From the NCBI RefSeq assembly GCF_029080175.1, contig NZ_JARFJC010000017.1: a stretch of DNA of 64,000 nt; one strand, given 5' to 3'. The notes under the pieces are model-generated. The model was not told the origin of the DNA. It was given only the letters and a program-made list of their open reading frames with translations, and ran no database searches. A program made the translations under genes and the position numbers. This stretch comes from Luteipulveratus flavus. Lineage in GTDB: Bacteria > Actinomycetota > Actinomycetes > Actinomycetales > Dermatophilaceae. This document shows positions 32,961-42,035 of this stretch, piece by piece; positions within the stretch are counted from its first letter, which is position 1; every line of letters begins with the position of its first letter.

Positions 32961-33569
32961 GTGTCACGTACGGGTGCGGGGACCTCCCTGCTGGGTCCAC
33001 CGCCGGGTAGCGGCCGACGGGACGCGCAGCGCAACACCGCCCGCGTGCTGGACGCCGCCGCGCTCCTGATCACCCGCTGCGGGCCGGACGCGCTCACGAT
33101 GGACGCCGTCGCCGCGCAGGCGGGGGTCGGCAAGGGCACCGTGTTCCGCCGGTTCGGCAACCGGGCGGGCCTGATGGCGGCGCTGATGGACCACACCGAG
33201 CGCGAGCTGCAGGAGCGGTTCATGTCCGGTCCGCCGCCGCTCGGCCCCGGTGCGCCGCCACTGGAGCGGCTGCTGGCCTTCGGTGAGGCCCGGTTGCACC
33301 TGGTGGCAGCCCAAGGCCCGATCATGCGGGCGATCGGCGACCTCGACAGCAGGTTCGAGGTGCCGGCGCACGGGCTCGCGCTCACGCACGTCCGGCTGCT
33401 GCTGCAGGCCCTGGAGACCGGGGGCGACGTCGAGCTGCTCGCGAGTGCGCTGATGGCCCCGCTGGACCCCGCTCTGGTGAGCCTGCAGGTCCAGCACGGA
33501 GTGTCAATGGATCGCATCACGGCGGCCTGGCAGGACCTCGTCCGCCGGGTCGTGGGGGCGCGCCGATGA
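32961..33569 (+). CDS. TetR family regulator
   Basis: The 202-residue protein has a TetR DNA-binding domain: RVLDAAALLITRCGPDALTM leads into the helix-turn-helix DAVAAQAGVGKGTVFRRFGN. The C-terminal ligand domain does not identify the inducer. The start is GTG. Its stop overlaps the start of the aminotransferase gene (ATGA), so the two are co-translated. It probably represses itself and the divergent flavin reductase through the 9-bp palindrome. Confidence 0.92.
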   Translation: MSRTGAGTSLLGPPPGSGRRDAQRNTARVLDAAALLITRCGPDALTMDAVAAQAGVGKGTVFRRFGNRAGLMAALMDHTERELQERFMSGPPPLGPGAPPLERLLAFGEARLHLVAAQGPIMRAIGDLDSRFEVPAHGLALTHVRLLLQALETGGDVELLASALMAPLDPALVSLQVQHGVSMDRITAAWQDLVRRVVGARR

Positions 33570-34720
33570 GGCAGCCGTCCCGCCGCGGGCAGGTCGAGCC
33601 GTTCCACGTCATGGAGGTGCTCAAGGCGGGCGCGCAGCGACAGCGCACGCACGGCGACGTCATCCTCATGTGCGCCGGGCAGCCGTCCACGCCGGCACCG
33701 CAGGTCGTGCTCGAGGCCGCCCGCAATGCGCTCACCGCAGGCCCGCTCGGCTACACCGAGACCGCCGGCATCCTGCCGCTGCGCCAGGCGATCGCCGACC
33801 ACCACACGAGCACGTACGGCGTCGAGGTCGACCCCGAGCAGGTGGTCGTGACGACCGGCTCGTCGGGTGGTTTCACGGCGCTGTTCCTCGCGGCGTTCGA
33901 GCCGGGCGACGTGGTCGCGATGACCAGGCCCGGCTACCCCGCGTACCGGAACACGTTGCGGGCGCTGGGAATTGCGCCGTACGAGCTGGAGTGCGGGCCG
34001 CAGACGCGGTTCCAGCCGACGGTGGCGATGCTGGAGGCGATGCCCGAGCCGCCGGCCGGCGTCATCATCGCCAGCCCGGCCAACCCGACCGGCACCATCA
34101 TCGACGCGGACGAGCTGGCGGCGATCGCCCGCTGGTGCGACGAGCAAGACTGCCTGCTGATCAGCGACGAGATCTACCACGGCATCTCCTACGGGCGGCC
34201 GTGCGCGAGCGCGTGGGAGACGTCGACGTCGAGTGTCGTCGTCGGGTCGGTGAGCAAGTACTTCTCGATGACCGGGTGGCGGCTGGGCTGGATGCTGCTG
34301 CCGCGCACGCTCGCCCGCCCGGTGGAGCTGCTGTCGGGCAACCTGTCCATCTGCCCGCCGGCGGTCGCCCAGCACGCCGCGCTCGCCTGCTTCACGCCGC
34401 CGGCGCGGGCCGAGCTGGACGGCCACGTGCTCCGGTACGCCGAGAGCCGCGCGCACCTGGTCGAGGCGCTGCCGCGGATCGGTGTGACGTCGTACGCGCC
34501 GCCGGACGGGGCGTTCTACGCGTGGTGCGACGTGCGGCACCTCACCGATGACTCGACCGCCTGGTGCCGCGAGGTGCTGGCGCGCACCGGCGTCGCGATC
34601 ACCCCGGGCGTCGACTTCGATCCGGTCGACGGGCGGCACTTCATGCGGCTGTCGTTCGCCGGGTCGACCGCTGAGGTGACGGAGGCGATGGAGCGCCTCG
34701 TGGCCCACGTCGTAGGTTGA
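33566..34720 (+). CDS. PLP-dependent aminotransferase, class I/II
   Basis: The 384-residue fold-type I enzyme has the aspartate-aminotransferase pattern: GPLGYTETAGILPLRQAIAD, ASPANPTGTIID, the pyridine-ring Asp in LLISDEIYHGI, and the PLP lysine in SVSKYFSMTGWRLGW. The substrate is not evident. It overlaps the TetR stop by four bases and is followed by ohr after 36 bases. Confidence 0.92.
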   Translation: MRQPSRRGQVEPFHVMEVLKAGAQRQRTHGDVILMCAGQPSTPAPQVVLEAARNALTAGPLGYTETAGILPLRQAIADHHTSTYGVEVDPEQVVVTTGSSGGFTALFLAAFEPGDVVAMTRPGYPAYRNTLRALGIAPYELECGPQTRFQPTVAMLEAMPEPPAGVIIASPANPTGTIIDADELAAIARWCDEQDCLLISDEIYHGISYGRPCASAWETSTSSVVVGSVSKYFSMTGWRLGWMLLPRTLARPVELLSGNLSICPPAVAQHAALACFTPPARAELDGHVLRYAESRAHLVEALPRIGVTSYAPPDGAFYAWCDVRHLTDDSTAWCREVLARTGVAITPGVDFDPVDGRHFMRLSFAGSTAEVTEAMERLVAHVVG

Positions 34721-34756
34721 GACCGTTGATCGTTCACCTGACCGAAGGGAACCAGC

Positions 34757-35182
34757 ATGCCGTTCGAGGAAGTCACCGAGACCCTGTACACCACTGCCGC
34801 CACCGCCAAGGGTGGTCGTGAGGGTCACGTCACGAGCGAGGACGGGGTCGTCGACCTCGACATGGGCAAGCCCGGCAGCAAGAGCAACCCGAAGGCCAAC
34901 CCGGAGACGCTGTTCGCCGCCGGTTACGCCGCCTGCTTCGGCGGCGCGATCAACCACCTGGCCGCGGAGGAGGGCATCGACACCACCGAGTCCACCGTCA
35001 CCGCGAACGTCACGTTCGGCAAGACGGCCAGCGGTGTCGGCCTGGCCGTCGACATCAAGGCGACCCTGCCGGGCGTCGACCCGGCCAAGGCCGAGGAGCT
35101 CGTCCGGCGGGCGCACGAGGAGGTCTGCCCGTACTCCAAGGCGACCCGCGACAACATCAGGGTGACGGTCGGCACCGCCTGA
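34757..35182 (+). CDS. ohr: Organic hydroperoxide resistance protein Ohr
   Basis: Ohr is a thiol peroxidase that reduces fatty-acid and other organic hydroperoxides. The 141-residue product starts MPFEEVTETLYTTAATAKGG, and the two redox cysteines are present: Cys60 in GYAACFGGA and Cys124 in EEVCPYSKAT. No OhrR-type MarR regulator is adjacent. GAAGGGAA lies upstream of the start and a hairpin follows the stop. Confidence 0.96.
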   Translation: MPFEEVTETLYTTAATAKGGREGHVTSEDGVVDLDMGKPGSKSNPKANPETLFAAGYAACFGGAINHLAAEEGIDTTESTVTANVTFGKTASGVGLAVDIKATLPGVDPAKAEELVRRAHEEVCPYSKATRDNIRVTVGTA

Positions 35183-35199
35183 CCCGCCTCCGTACGACC

Positions 35200-35225
35200 A
35201 CGGCCGGTGCCCGCGCACCGGCCGT
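35200..35225 (+). terminator. Terminator after ohr
   Basis: ACGGCCGGTGC-CCGC-GCACCGGCCGT is a perfect 11-bp stem with a four-base loop, 17 bases after ohr. It ends 28 bases before the next start codon. Confidence 0.8.
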
Positions 35226-35253
35226 TGTCGTGCCTCGATGACACACTTTCTCG

Positions 35254-36687
35254 GTGGACCTCACCGTGCGGCTGGGCGAGCGGGGCGGTCGGACGAGCGC
35301 CATCTACGCGGCCCTCGTGGCGGCGATGACCGACGGCCGGCTGCACGCGGGCGACCGGCTGCCGCCGACCCGGCAGCTGGCGGCCGAGCTCGGTGTCTCG
35401 CGGACGACCGTGTCCGCGGCGTACGACCGGCTGATGGCCGAGGGCTACGTCGAGGCGCGTACGGGTGCGGGCACGTTCGTCTCCGCGGCCGCAGCGCCGG
35501 CGGACCCGCCCGTCGGCCGGGCGGACGGTGGCGCTCTGCGCCCGCGCGCCTCGTGGTCGCTGGAGCCCCTGGAGCGGGACGAGCGCACGAGGTACGCCTA
35601 TGACTTCCGACCCGGCATCCCGGACGCGCGGCTGTTCCCGCTCGACGTCTGGCGGCGCCTCGTCGGTGCCCAGCTGCGGCGCAGCGCCCTGCCCGAGGCG
35701 TACGCGGGTCCGTTCGGCCATGCGGGCCTGCGGGCCGCGGTGGCCCGGCACCTCGGTCGCTCGCGGGGAGTGCTCGCCGAGCCGGACGACGTCATCGTGT
35801 GCAACGGCTCCCAGCAGGCGCTCGACCTCGTCTGCCGGGTCCTGGTCGAGGCCGGGGACCAGGTCGCGGTCGAGGACCCGGGCTACGACATGGCCCGCCG
35901 GGCGGTCGTCGCCCACGGCGCTCGCGTCGTACCGGTTCCCGTCGACCGGCACGGGCTGCGCGTCGACCGGATCCCGCCCGGGGTCCGGCTGGTCCTCACG
36001 ACGCCGTCCCACCAGTACCCGACCGGTGTGCCGATGACGCTGGCCCGCAGGCGCGCCCTGCTCGCCTGGGCGGACCAGCACGACGCTGCTGTCTTCGAGG
36101 ACGACTACGACAGCGAGTTCCGTTACGGCTCAAGGCCGTTGGAGCCCCTGTACAGTCTCGACGCCACGGGTCGGGTGCTGTACGCCGGCACGTTCTCGAA
36201 GTCGCTGCTGCCGTCGTTGCGCCTGGGCTACCTGCTCGCGCCGGCGGGGCTGCGCCCGGCGCTCGCGGCCGCCCGTCAGGTGTCGGACTGGCACGGCGTG
36301 CTGCCGGTCCAGGCGGCTCTGGCGCACTTCATCGACGACGGTCTCCTCGGCGCGCACGTCCGTCGCGCGAACCGCGTGTACGCCGCGCGCCGGGACGCGA
36401 TGACGGCGGGGGTCCGGGATCACCTGGGGGAGTGGTTCGACACGGTGCCCTCGGCGGCGGGGCTGCACCTGTGCGTGCGGCTGCGTGCCGGGCTCAGCGT
36501 CGACGACCGTCGGCTCGCAGCGGAGCTCGCCGGGGCCGGCGTCGGGCTGGAGCCGCTGTCGCCGATGTACGACGGCGCGGCCCACCCCGGACTCGTCCTC
36601 GGCTACGGCCTCGCCTCGGAGCGGGCCATCGCGGAAGGACTGCCCGCCGCCCGCCGCGTGGTACGCCGGTGGGTCACCGCGTCGTAG
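35254..36687 (+). CDS. MocR-type regulator (GntR HTH fused to aminotransferase domain)
   Basis: The 477-residue protein (GTG start) has an N-terminal GntR winged helix (GDRLPPTRQLAAELGVSRTT, YDRLMAEGYVEARTGAGTFV) and a C-terminal aminotransferase-like domain with the PLP lysine in YAGTFSKSLLPSLRLGY. Such proteins sense PLP or amino compounds and act as activators or repressors, for example PdxR and GabR. No PLP-synthesis or GABA genes are adjacent; the only neighbour likely to be a target is the convergent amino-acid permease, whose 3' end overlaps this gene by 85 bases. Confidence 0.93.
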   Translation: MDLTVRLGERGGRTSAIYAALVAAMTDGRLHAGDRLPPTRQLAAELGVSRTTVSAAYDRLMAEGYVEARTGAGTFVSAAAAPADPPVGRADGGALRPRASWSLEPLERDERTRYAYDFRPGIPDARLFPLDVWRRLVGAQLRRSALPEAYAGPFGHAGLRAAVARHLGRSRGVLAEPDDVIVCNGSQQALDLVCRVLVEAGDQVAVEDPGYDMARRAVVAHGARVVPVPVDRHGLRVDRIPPGVRLVLTTPSHQYPTGVPMTLARRRALLAWADQHDAAVFEDDYDSEFRYGSRPLEPLYSLDATGRVLYAGTFSKSLLPSLRLGYLLAPAGLRPALAAARQVSDWHGVLPVQAALAHFIDDGLLGAHVRRANRVYAARRDAMTAGVRDHLGEWFDTVPSAAGLHLCVRLRAGLSVDDRRLAAELAGAGVGLEPLSPMYDGAAHPGLVLGYGLASERAIAEGLPAARRVVRRWVTAS

Positions 36688-37943
36688 ACCAGCGCGGCGA
36701 CCGCGATCCCGGCCGTCCACAGCACGTGCCGACCGGTCATCCAGAGCAGGGCGAGCGCACTCACGAACGACACGACCGCCGCCCGGTGGCCCCAGGTGCC
36801 GCGCGGGAGCAGGCGGATCGCCGCGGCCGAGCCGATCAGGTAGACGAGGGTGAACGACCCCGTCACCAGTAGCAGGGACGCGGTGAGCTCCAGGCCGGCC
36901 ACCACGGTGACGGCGGTCGAGAGCAGGCACAGGGTGACCAGCAGGCCGAGCGAGCGCAGCGGGATCTCGCCGGCCTGGCTGCCCCGCGCCAGCCAGGCCG
37001 GCATCGCCCCGTCGCGGCCGAGCGCGGCGCCGAGGCGCGAGCCGCCCGCGAAGTAGGCGTTCATGGCGCCCGCGGTGAGCAGCAGCGCCGTGACGGTCGT
37101 GACGACGCGGGCGGGCTCGCCGAGGCCGGTCGCGAGCAGGTCGGACAGGGGCGCGTCCGAGGTCGCCGCGGCGGGGCCGAGCACCAGCACGCTGACCCCG
37201 GCCACCCCGACGTACAGCACGCCCACCACGGCGATGGCGATGCCGGTGGCGCGCGGGATGTCGCGCCGCGGCTCGCGGAAGTCGCAGGAGAGGGACGACG
37301 TCGCCTCCCAGCCGGCGAAGGCCCACACCAGCACGGCCGCGGCCGAGCCGACCGCCGCCCAGCCGTGCGGCGCGAACGGCGTCAGGTGGGTCGTGTCGGC
37401 GTGGGGGAGCGCCACGACGAGCGCGCCGGCGAGCAGCAGGACCAGGACGGCCGCCAGGGCCAGCTGGACCCTGCCGGAGAGCCGGATGCCGAACGCGTTC
37501 ATGCCGCCGACCAGGACGGTCAGGGCGACGATGGTCAGCACCTCGGTGACGCGACCCCCGTCGGTGAGGTCGGCGAGGTACCCGCCGGCGAAGGACGCGG
37601 CCGGGGCGGCACCCATCGGGACGGCCAGGTAGAAGCACCAGCCCACGACCGCCGCCGCGCGCCGCCCGAACGCCAGCCGCGCGTACGTCGACACACCGCC
37701 GGTGTCGGGGTAGCGCGAGCCGAGCGCCGCGAAGGTCGTCGCCAGCGGTACGGACAGCAGCACGAGCGCCAGCCACGCGAGGAGTGAGGCGGGCCCGGCC
37801 AGGTCGGCGGCGATCGCGGGCAGCGACAGCACGCCGGTGCCGAGGACCGCGCCCGTCGTCAGCGCGCTGCCCTGCAGCAGGGTCAGCCCGCCGCGGACGG
37901 GCGGCGGGGCGACGGGAGGGACGGGCTGCTCGGTCGTGGTCAC
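36603..37943 (-). CDS. APC family amino acid permease
   Basis: The 446-residue product has about twelve hydrophobic segments and the APC N-terminal pattern (GSALTTGAVLGTGVLSLPAIA), with YPDTGGVSTYARLAFGRR and VWAFAGWEATSSLSCDFREP typical of the family. The substrate is unknown. I chose GTG at 37943 (MTTTEQPVPPVAPP); ten more codons are open. Its 3' end overlaps the MocR gene by 85 bases on the opposite strand. Confidence 0.9.
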   Translation of the reverse strand: MTTTEQPVPPVAPPPVRGGLTLLQGSALTTGAVLGTGVLSLPAIAADLAGPASLLAWLALVLLSVPLATTFAALGSRYPDTGGVSTYARLAFGRRAAAVVGWCFYLAVPMGAAPAASFAGGYLADLTDGGRVTEVLTIVALTVLVGGMNAFGIRLSGRVQLALAAVLVLLLAGALVVALPHADTTHLTPFAPHGWAAVGSAAAVLVWAFAGWEATSSLSCDFREPRRDIPRATGIAIAVVGVLYVGVAGVSVLVLGPAAATSDAPLSDLLATGLGEPARVVTTVTALLLTAGAMNAYFAGGSRLGAALGRDGAMPAWLARGSQAGEIPLRSLGLLVTLCLLSTAVTVVAGLELTASLLLVTGSFTLVYLIGSAAAIRLLPRGTWGHRAAVVSFVSALALLWMTGRHVLWTAGIAVAALVYDAVTHRRTTRRAAGSPSAMARSEARP

Positions 37944-38032
37944 CGAAGCGACGCTAGGCGCGCAGCGGTCCACTCAGAAGGGCCACTTCGACCCTGTTCG
38001 ACTGGGCCGCTGCGCGGGCGCGACGGGCCGGG

Positions 38033-38542
38033 TCAGCCGTGCTGGGTGAGCCGACCGGTGTCGACGTCGTACATGAACCCGCCGACCTGCACGGTGTCCG
38101 GGATGAGCGGGTGGCTGCGGACCTTCGCGACGTCCTGGGCCAGCGCGTCCAGCTGGTCGCCGATGACGTGGAAGCTCTGCCACGACGCGTCCTGGCCCGC
38201 CGACTCGCCGATGATCGTCCGCAGCTCCTGCTGCGAGCGGGACGCCATGGCGCACCGGGTGTGCGGGACGACCAGGACGCGCTGCACGTTGAGCAGGTGG
38301 ACGCCGAGGACGAGGGCCTCGAGCGCGGAGCCGTCGACGCGACCACCGGGGTTGCGGAAGATCTTCGCGTCGCCCGGCTTCAGCCCGATCATGCCGAGCG
38401 GGTCGATACGCGAGTCCATGCAGGTGACGACCGCGACGCCCGCTCTGGCGACGCCGTCGAAGCCCTGCAGCGCGAACGAGCCCGCGAACTCCTCGTTCGC
38501 CGCGAGCAGGTCATCGAAGCCCACGCCGTTGCCGCCGCTCAC
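38033..38542 (-). CDS. Beta-class carbonic anhydrase
   Basis: It interconverts CO2 and bicarbonate. The 169-residue product has the zinc ligands Cys41 and Asp43 in VVTCMDSRID and His94 and Cys97 in PHTRCAM, plus FRNPGGRVDG. It is of the short bacterial type. The start (GTG) overlaps the fumarase stop (GTGA), so the two are translated from one message. A link between them through bicarbonate and C4 acid metabolism is possible but unproven. Confidence 0.94.
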   Translation of the reverse strand: MSGGNGVGFDDLLAANEEFAGSFALQGFDGVARAGVAVVTCMDSRIDPLGMIGLKPGDAKIFRNPGGRVDGSALEALVLGVHLLNVQRVLVVPHTRCAMASRSQQELRTIIGESAGQDASWQSFHVIGDQLDALAQDVAKVRSHPLIPDTVQVGGFMYDVDTGRLTQHG

Positions 38543-40242
38543 AGGCCCGGCCGCTTCGTGATGGTGAACGCGGTCGGCTTGGCGGTCGCGGTGAAGAAGT
38601 CCTCGCCCTTGTCGTCGACCACGATGAACGCGGGAAAGTCCTCGACCTCGATCTTCCAGACGGCTTCCATGCCCAGCTCCTCGTACTCCAGTACCTCGAC
38701 GCTCTTGATGCAGTCCTGGGCGAGCCGGGCCGCCGGGCCGCCGATCGAGCCCAGGTAGAAGCCGCCGTGGCTCGCGCAGGCGTCGGTCACCTGCTTGCTG
38801 CGGTTGCCCTTGGCGAGCATGACCTTCGAGCCACCGGCGGCTTGGAACTGCTCGACGTAGGAGTCCATCCGGCCGGCGGTGGTCGGGCCGAACGAGCCGG
38901 AGGCGTACCCCTGCGGCGTCTTGGCCGGGCCGGCGTAGTAGACGGCGTGGTCGCGCAGGTACTGCGGCATCTCCTCGCCCGCGTCCAGCCGCTCCTTGAT
39001 CTTGGCGTGCGCGATGTCGCGGGCGACCACCAGCGGGCCGGTCAACGACAGCCGCGTCTTGACCGGGTGCTTGCTCAGCTCGGCCAGGATCTCGGGCATC
39101 GGCCGGTTGAGGTCGATGGCTACGACCTCGTCGTCGCCGCCGGAGGCGTCCTCGCCACCGAGCTGGGCGTGCGTGGTGTCCGGCAGGAACCGGGCCGGGT
39201 CGCGCTCGAGCTCCTCGATGAACACGCCCTCGGGCGTGATCTTGGCCAGGCACTGACGGTCGGCCGAGCAGCTGACGGCGATGGCGACCGGCAGCGACGC
39301 GCCGTGCCGGGGGAGGCGGACGACGCGGACGTCGTGGCAGAAGTACTTCCCGCCGAACTGGGCGCCGATGCCGAACTGCCGGGTCAGCTCGAGGATCTGC
39401 TCCTCCAGCTCGCGGTCACGAAAACCATGACCCGTGTCCGGGTTGCCCTCCTTGGGCAGCTCGTCGAGGTACTTGGCGCTGGCGTACTTCGCGGTCTTCA
39501 GCGCGGCTTCGGCGCTGGTGCCGCCGATGACGACGGCCAGGTGGTACGGCGGACAGGCGGCGGTGCCGAGCGCGCGGAGCTTCTCGTCCAGGAAGGCCAT
39601 CATCCGCTCGGGGTTCAGGATCGCCTTGGTCTCCTGGTACAGGAAGGACTTGTTCGCGGAGCCGCCGCCCTTGGCCATGAACAGGAACTTGTACGACGTC
39701 TCGGCACCCGGCGCGGTGTTGGCGTACAGGTCGATCTGGGCGGGCAGGTTGGAGCCGGTGTTCTTCTCCTCCCACATGGTGACGGGCGCCATCTGGGAGT
39801 ACCGAAGGTTCAGGCGGGTGTACGCGTCGTACACGCCCCGCGCGATGGACGCCTCGTCCGGGGTGGACCCGTCGCCGACCAGGACGTGCGCGCCCTTCTT
39901 GCCCATCACGATCGCGGTGCCGGTGTCCTGGCACATCGGCAGGACGCCGGCGGCGGCGATGTTGGCGTTCTTCAGCAGGTCCATCGCCACGAACTTGTCG
40001 TTGTTCGAGGCCTCCGGGTCCTCCAGGATCGAGCGCAGCTGGGTCAGGTGCGCCGGTCGCAGGTAGTGCGCGATGTCGTGCATCGCGGTCTCGGTCAGCA
40101 GCCGGACGGCCTCCGGGTCGACCTCGAGGAACGTCCGCCCGCCGGGGCCCTCGACCGTCCGTACACCATCGGTCGTGAGCAGCCGGTACGACGTGTCGTC
40201 CGGCCCGGTGGGCAGCATGTCCTCGTACGCGAATTCCGCCAT
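38539..40242 (-). CDS. Fumarate hydratase, class I (iron-sulfur)
   Basis: Class I fumarase interconverts fumarate and malate with a 4Fe-4S cluster. The 567-residue single-chain product joins the alpha domain (GVLPMCQDTGTAIVMGKKG holds a cluster Cys, NTGSNLPAQIDLY) and the beta domain (SLTGPLVVARDIAHAKIKE, GPTTAGRMDSYVEQF, MLAKGNRSKQVTDACASHGG). The enzyme is oxygen sensitive. Many actinobacteria use class II FumC instead or in addition; none is in the window. The ATG at 40242 is conserved. Confidence 0.95.
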   Translation of the reverse strand: MAEFAYEDMLPTGPDDTSYRLLTTDGVRTVEGPGGRTFLEVDPEAVRLLTETAMHDIAHYLRPAHLTQLRSILEDPEASNNDKFVAMDLLKNANIAAAGVLPMCQDTGTAIVMGKKGAHVLVGDGSTPDEASIARGVYDAYTRLNLRYSQMAPVTMWEEKNTGSNLPAQIDLYANTAPGAETSYKFLFMAKGGGSANKSFLYQETKAILNPERMMAFLDEKLRALGTAACPPYHLAVVIGGTSAEAALKTAKYASAKYLDELPKEGNPDTGHGFRDRELEEQILELTRQFGIGAQFGGKYFCHDVRVVRLPRHGASLPVAIAVSCSADRQCLAKITPEGVFIEELERDPARFLPDTTHAQLGGEDASGGDDEVVAIDLNRPMPEILAELSKHPVKTRLSLTGPLVVARDIAHAKIKERLDAGEEMPQYLRDHAVYYAGPAKTPQGYASGSFGPTTAGRMDSYVEQFQAAGGSKVMLAKGNRSKQVTDACASHGGFYLGSIGGPAARLAQDCIKSVEVLEYEELGMEAVWKIEVEDFPAFIVVDDKGEDFFTATAKPTAFTITKRPGL

Positions 40243-40272
40243 GCGCCGAGGGTATCTGCGCGTCGGTCCAGG

Positions 40273-40506
40273 TCAGGCGGTGAGGTCGACCTCCGCGGGG
40301 GCGAGCGCGCGCAGCCGGCGGCTGATCCGGTCCGCCTCCTCGTGGAGCAGGTGCTGGCGGCGGCGCTCGCGCGTCGGTGAGCTGAGCGGGGTCCCCCGGA
40401 GCATCTGGTCCTCCACTGCCATCAGCTGCCGGATCAGGTCCCGGGCCGTGGGTGTCGTCTCCCGTTCCTCGGGGGTCCGGAGCGTGGGCAGTGCGGTGAT
40501 GGTCAT
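40273..40506 (-). CDS. Small conserved-looking protein of unknown function
   Basis: This 77-residue ORF begins MTITALPTLRTPEERETTPT and is mostly helical and charged (RDLIRQLMAVEDQMLR, RERRRQHLLHEEADRISRRL). There is no membrane segment, metal motif or HTH. It lies 30 bases upstream of fumarase on the same strand and could be the first gene of that transcript. I do not recognise the family. Confidence 0.5.
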   Translation of the reverse strand: MTITALPTLRTPEERETTPTARDLIRQLMAVEDQMLRGTPLSSPTRERRRQHLLHEEADRISRRLRALAPAEVDLTA

Positions 40507-40571
40507 GGCGGTCCTGCTCTCGAGCGGTGTGACGTGTTGCCGGTCGTAGTACCCGTCGCGACGGATACTAA

Positions 40572-40601
40572 CCCTCTACAAATCGATCGGTTTGTGGAGG
40601 G
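40572..40601 (+). promoter_or_regulatory. Palindromic operator upstream of the sugar ABC operon
   Basis: CCCTCTACAAA (40572-40582) and TTTGTGGAGGG (40591-40601) are inverted with one mismatch, around TCGATCGG. The inner part CAAATCGATCGGTTTG is itself palindromic with one mismatch and has the central CG of LacI-family operators. It lies in the 218-base gap before the binding-protein gene. GGATACTAA just upstream (40563-40571) may be part of the promoter. No LacI-type gene is in the window. Confidence 0.6.
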
Positions 40602-40724
40602 TTGCGTATAGGGTTCACGAACGGTCCGGCGTGACGCGTGTGCAGAAAGTGGCGTCGGGCAGTGGCGTGGGTCACAGCGCCCGGTGTAGACCTGAGTTCA
40701 CCTTCGGAAGGAACGAGGTAGCCG

Positions 40725-42035
40725 ATGCAGTACGCAAGGAAGCGTCGTCGTCGGGGCACGGCACTCGTACTGGCTGCCACGATGGCGGCCAGTCTTGGTC
40801 TGGCCGCCTGCGGCAGTGACAGCTCCACCGGGGGCTCTCGCACTCTGACCTGGTACATCAACCCGGACGTGGGCAACGCCGACCCGACCAAGGGTGGGCA
40901 GGCCCAGCTGGCCAAGGAGTGCAGCGATGCCTCCGGTGGGAAGTACCGCATCAAGATCCAGCTGCTGCCCAACAGCGCGTCCGACCAGCGCACCCAGCTG
41001 CTGCGTCGGCTCGCCGCGGGGGACACCTCGATGGACCTGATGAGCATCGACCCGGTCTACGTCGCCGAGTTCGCCCAGGCCGGGTACCTCGCGCCCGTCC
41101 CGGCGGACCTGGACCAGCAGTTCCGCGAGGACCGCGTGAAGTCCTCGATCGAGGCCTCGACCTGGAAGGGCAAGCTGGTCGCCGTCCCGTTCTGGTCCAA
41201 CACCCAGCTGCTCTGGTACCGCAAGTCGGCGGCCCAGAAGGCCGGGCTGACCATGGGCCCGGCCGTCACCTGGGACCAGCTGATCGGCGCCGCGAAGAAG
41301 ACCGGCTCCGACATCGGTGTGCAGGCCTCGTTGTACGAGGGCTACGTCGTCTGGATCAACGCCCTCGTCGCCGGTGCCGGCGGCAAGATCGTCGAGAACC
41401 CGGGCGCGTCCGGCGAGGACACCAAGCTCGGTCTGGACAGCGCAGCGGGCAAGGACGCGGCCCGCATCATCAGCACCATCGCGGCCGCCGGGCTCGGCGG
41501 GCCGTCGATGGGCAGCAACGAGGAGACCGAGAGCCTCAACCTGTTCCAGAGCAAGCAGGCCAACTACCTCGTCAACTGGCCCTACACCTACAGCGCCCTG
41601 ACCGGTGACAAGAAGGACGTCTCGGCGACGCTGTACCCCCGGACGGTGGCGGACAAGCCGTCCGCCCCGCCGTACGGCGGTATCCAGATCGGCATCGGCA
41701 ACAAGAGCAAGAACCCCGCCGTCGCCTACCAGGCCGCGGCGTGCGTCACCGACGCCAAGCACCAGGCCGAGTACATGGCCGCCTCGGGCAACCCGGCGAG
41801 CCGGAAAGCGGCCTACCAGGACCCGGCGGTGCTCAAGGCCTTCCCCAACGGCATCGCCGCGACCATCCAGAAGTCGCTGGACCTGGCGACACCACGGCCG
41901 CAGTCGCAGTACTACGGCGACATCTCCACCGGCCTGCAGCAGAAGTTCAGCCCGCCGAGCTCGGTGACGACCCAGACGCCGCAGTCAGCGCAGAAGTTCA
42001 TCCTCGACGTCCTGAAAGGTGATGCCCTGCTATGA
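40725..42035 (+). CDS. Sugar ABC transporter substrate-binding lipoprotein
   Basis: The 436-residue product has a signal peptide (RKRRRRGTALVLAATMAASL) ending in the lipobox LAAC, so it is anchored by lipid outside the membrane. The rest is a family 1 solute-binding protein (TWYINPDVGN, TWKGKLVAVPFWSNTQLLWY, NLFQSKQANYLVNWPY). It resembles the LpqY/ThuE type that binds trehalose or similar disaccharides, but the substrate is inference. GGAAGG lies upstream. Its stop overlaps the next ATG (ATGA). Confidence 0.92.
   Translation: MQYARKRRRRGTALVLAATMAASLGLAACGSDSSTGGSRTLTWYINPDVGNADPTKGGQAQLAKECSDASGGKYRIKIQLLPNSASDQRTQLLRRLAAGDTSMDLMSIDPVYVAEFAQAGYLAPVPADLDQQFREDRVKSSIEASTWKGKLVAVPFWSNTQLLWYRKSAAQKAGLTMGPAVTWDQLIGAAKKTGSDIGVQASLYEGYVVWINALVAGAGGKIVENPGASGEDTKLGLDSAAGKDAARIISTIAAAGLGGPSMGSNEETESLNLFQSKQANYLVNWPYTYSALTGDKKDVSATLYPRTVADKPSAPPYGGIQIGIGNKSKNPAVAYQAAACVTDAKHQAEYMAASGNPASRKAAYQDPAVLKAFPNGIAATIQKSLDLATPRPQSQYYGDISTGLQQKFSPPSSVTTQTPQSAQKFILDVLKGDALL

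Noticed and set aside
32906..35218. 770-codon open frame on the minus strand
   Set aside because: It covers TetR, aminotransferase and Ohr genes in antisense and has the same Arg-rich shadow composition.
40273..40506. The 77-residue ORF as an antitoxin
   Set aside because: It has no DNA-binding motif and no toxin-like partner next to it.
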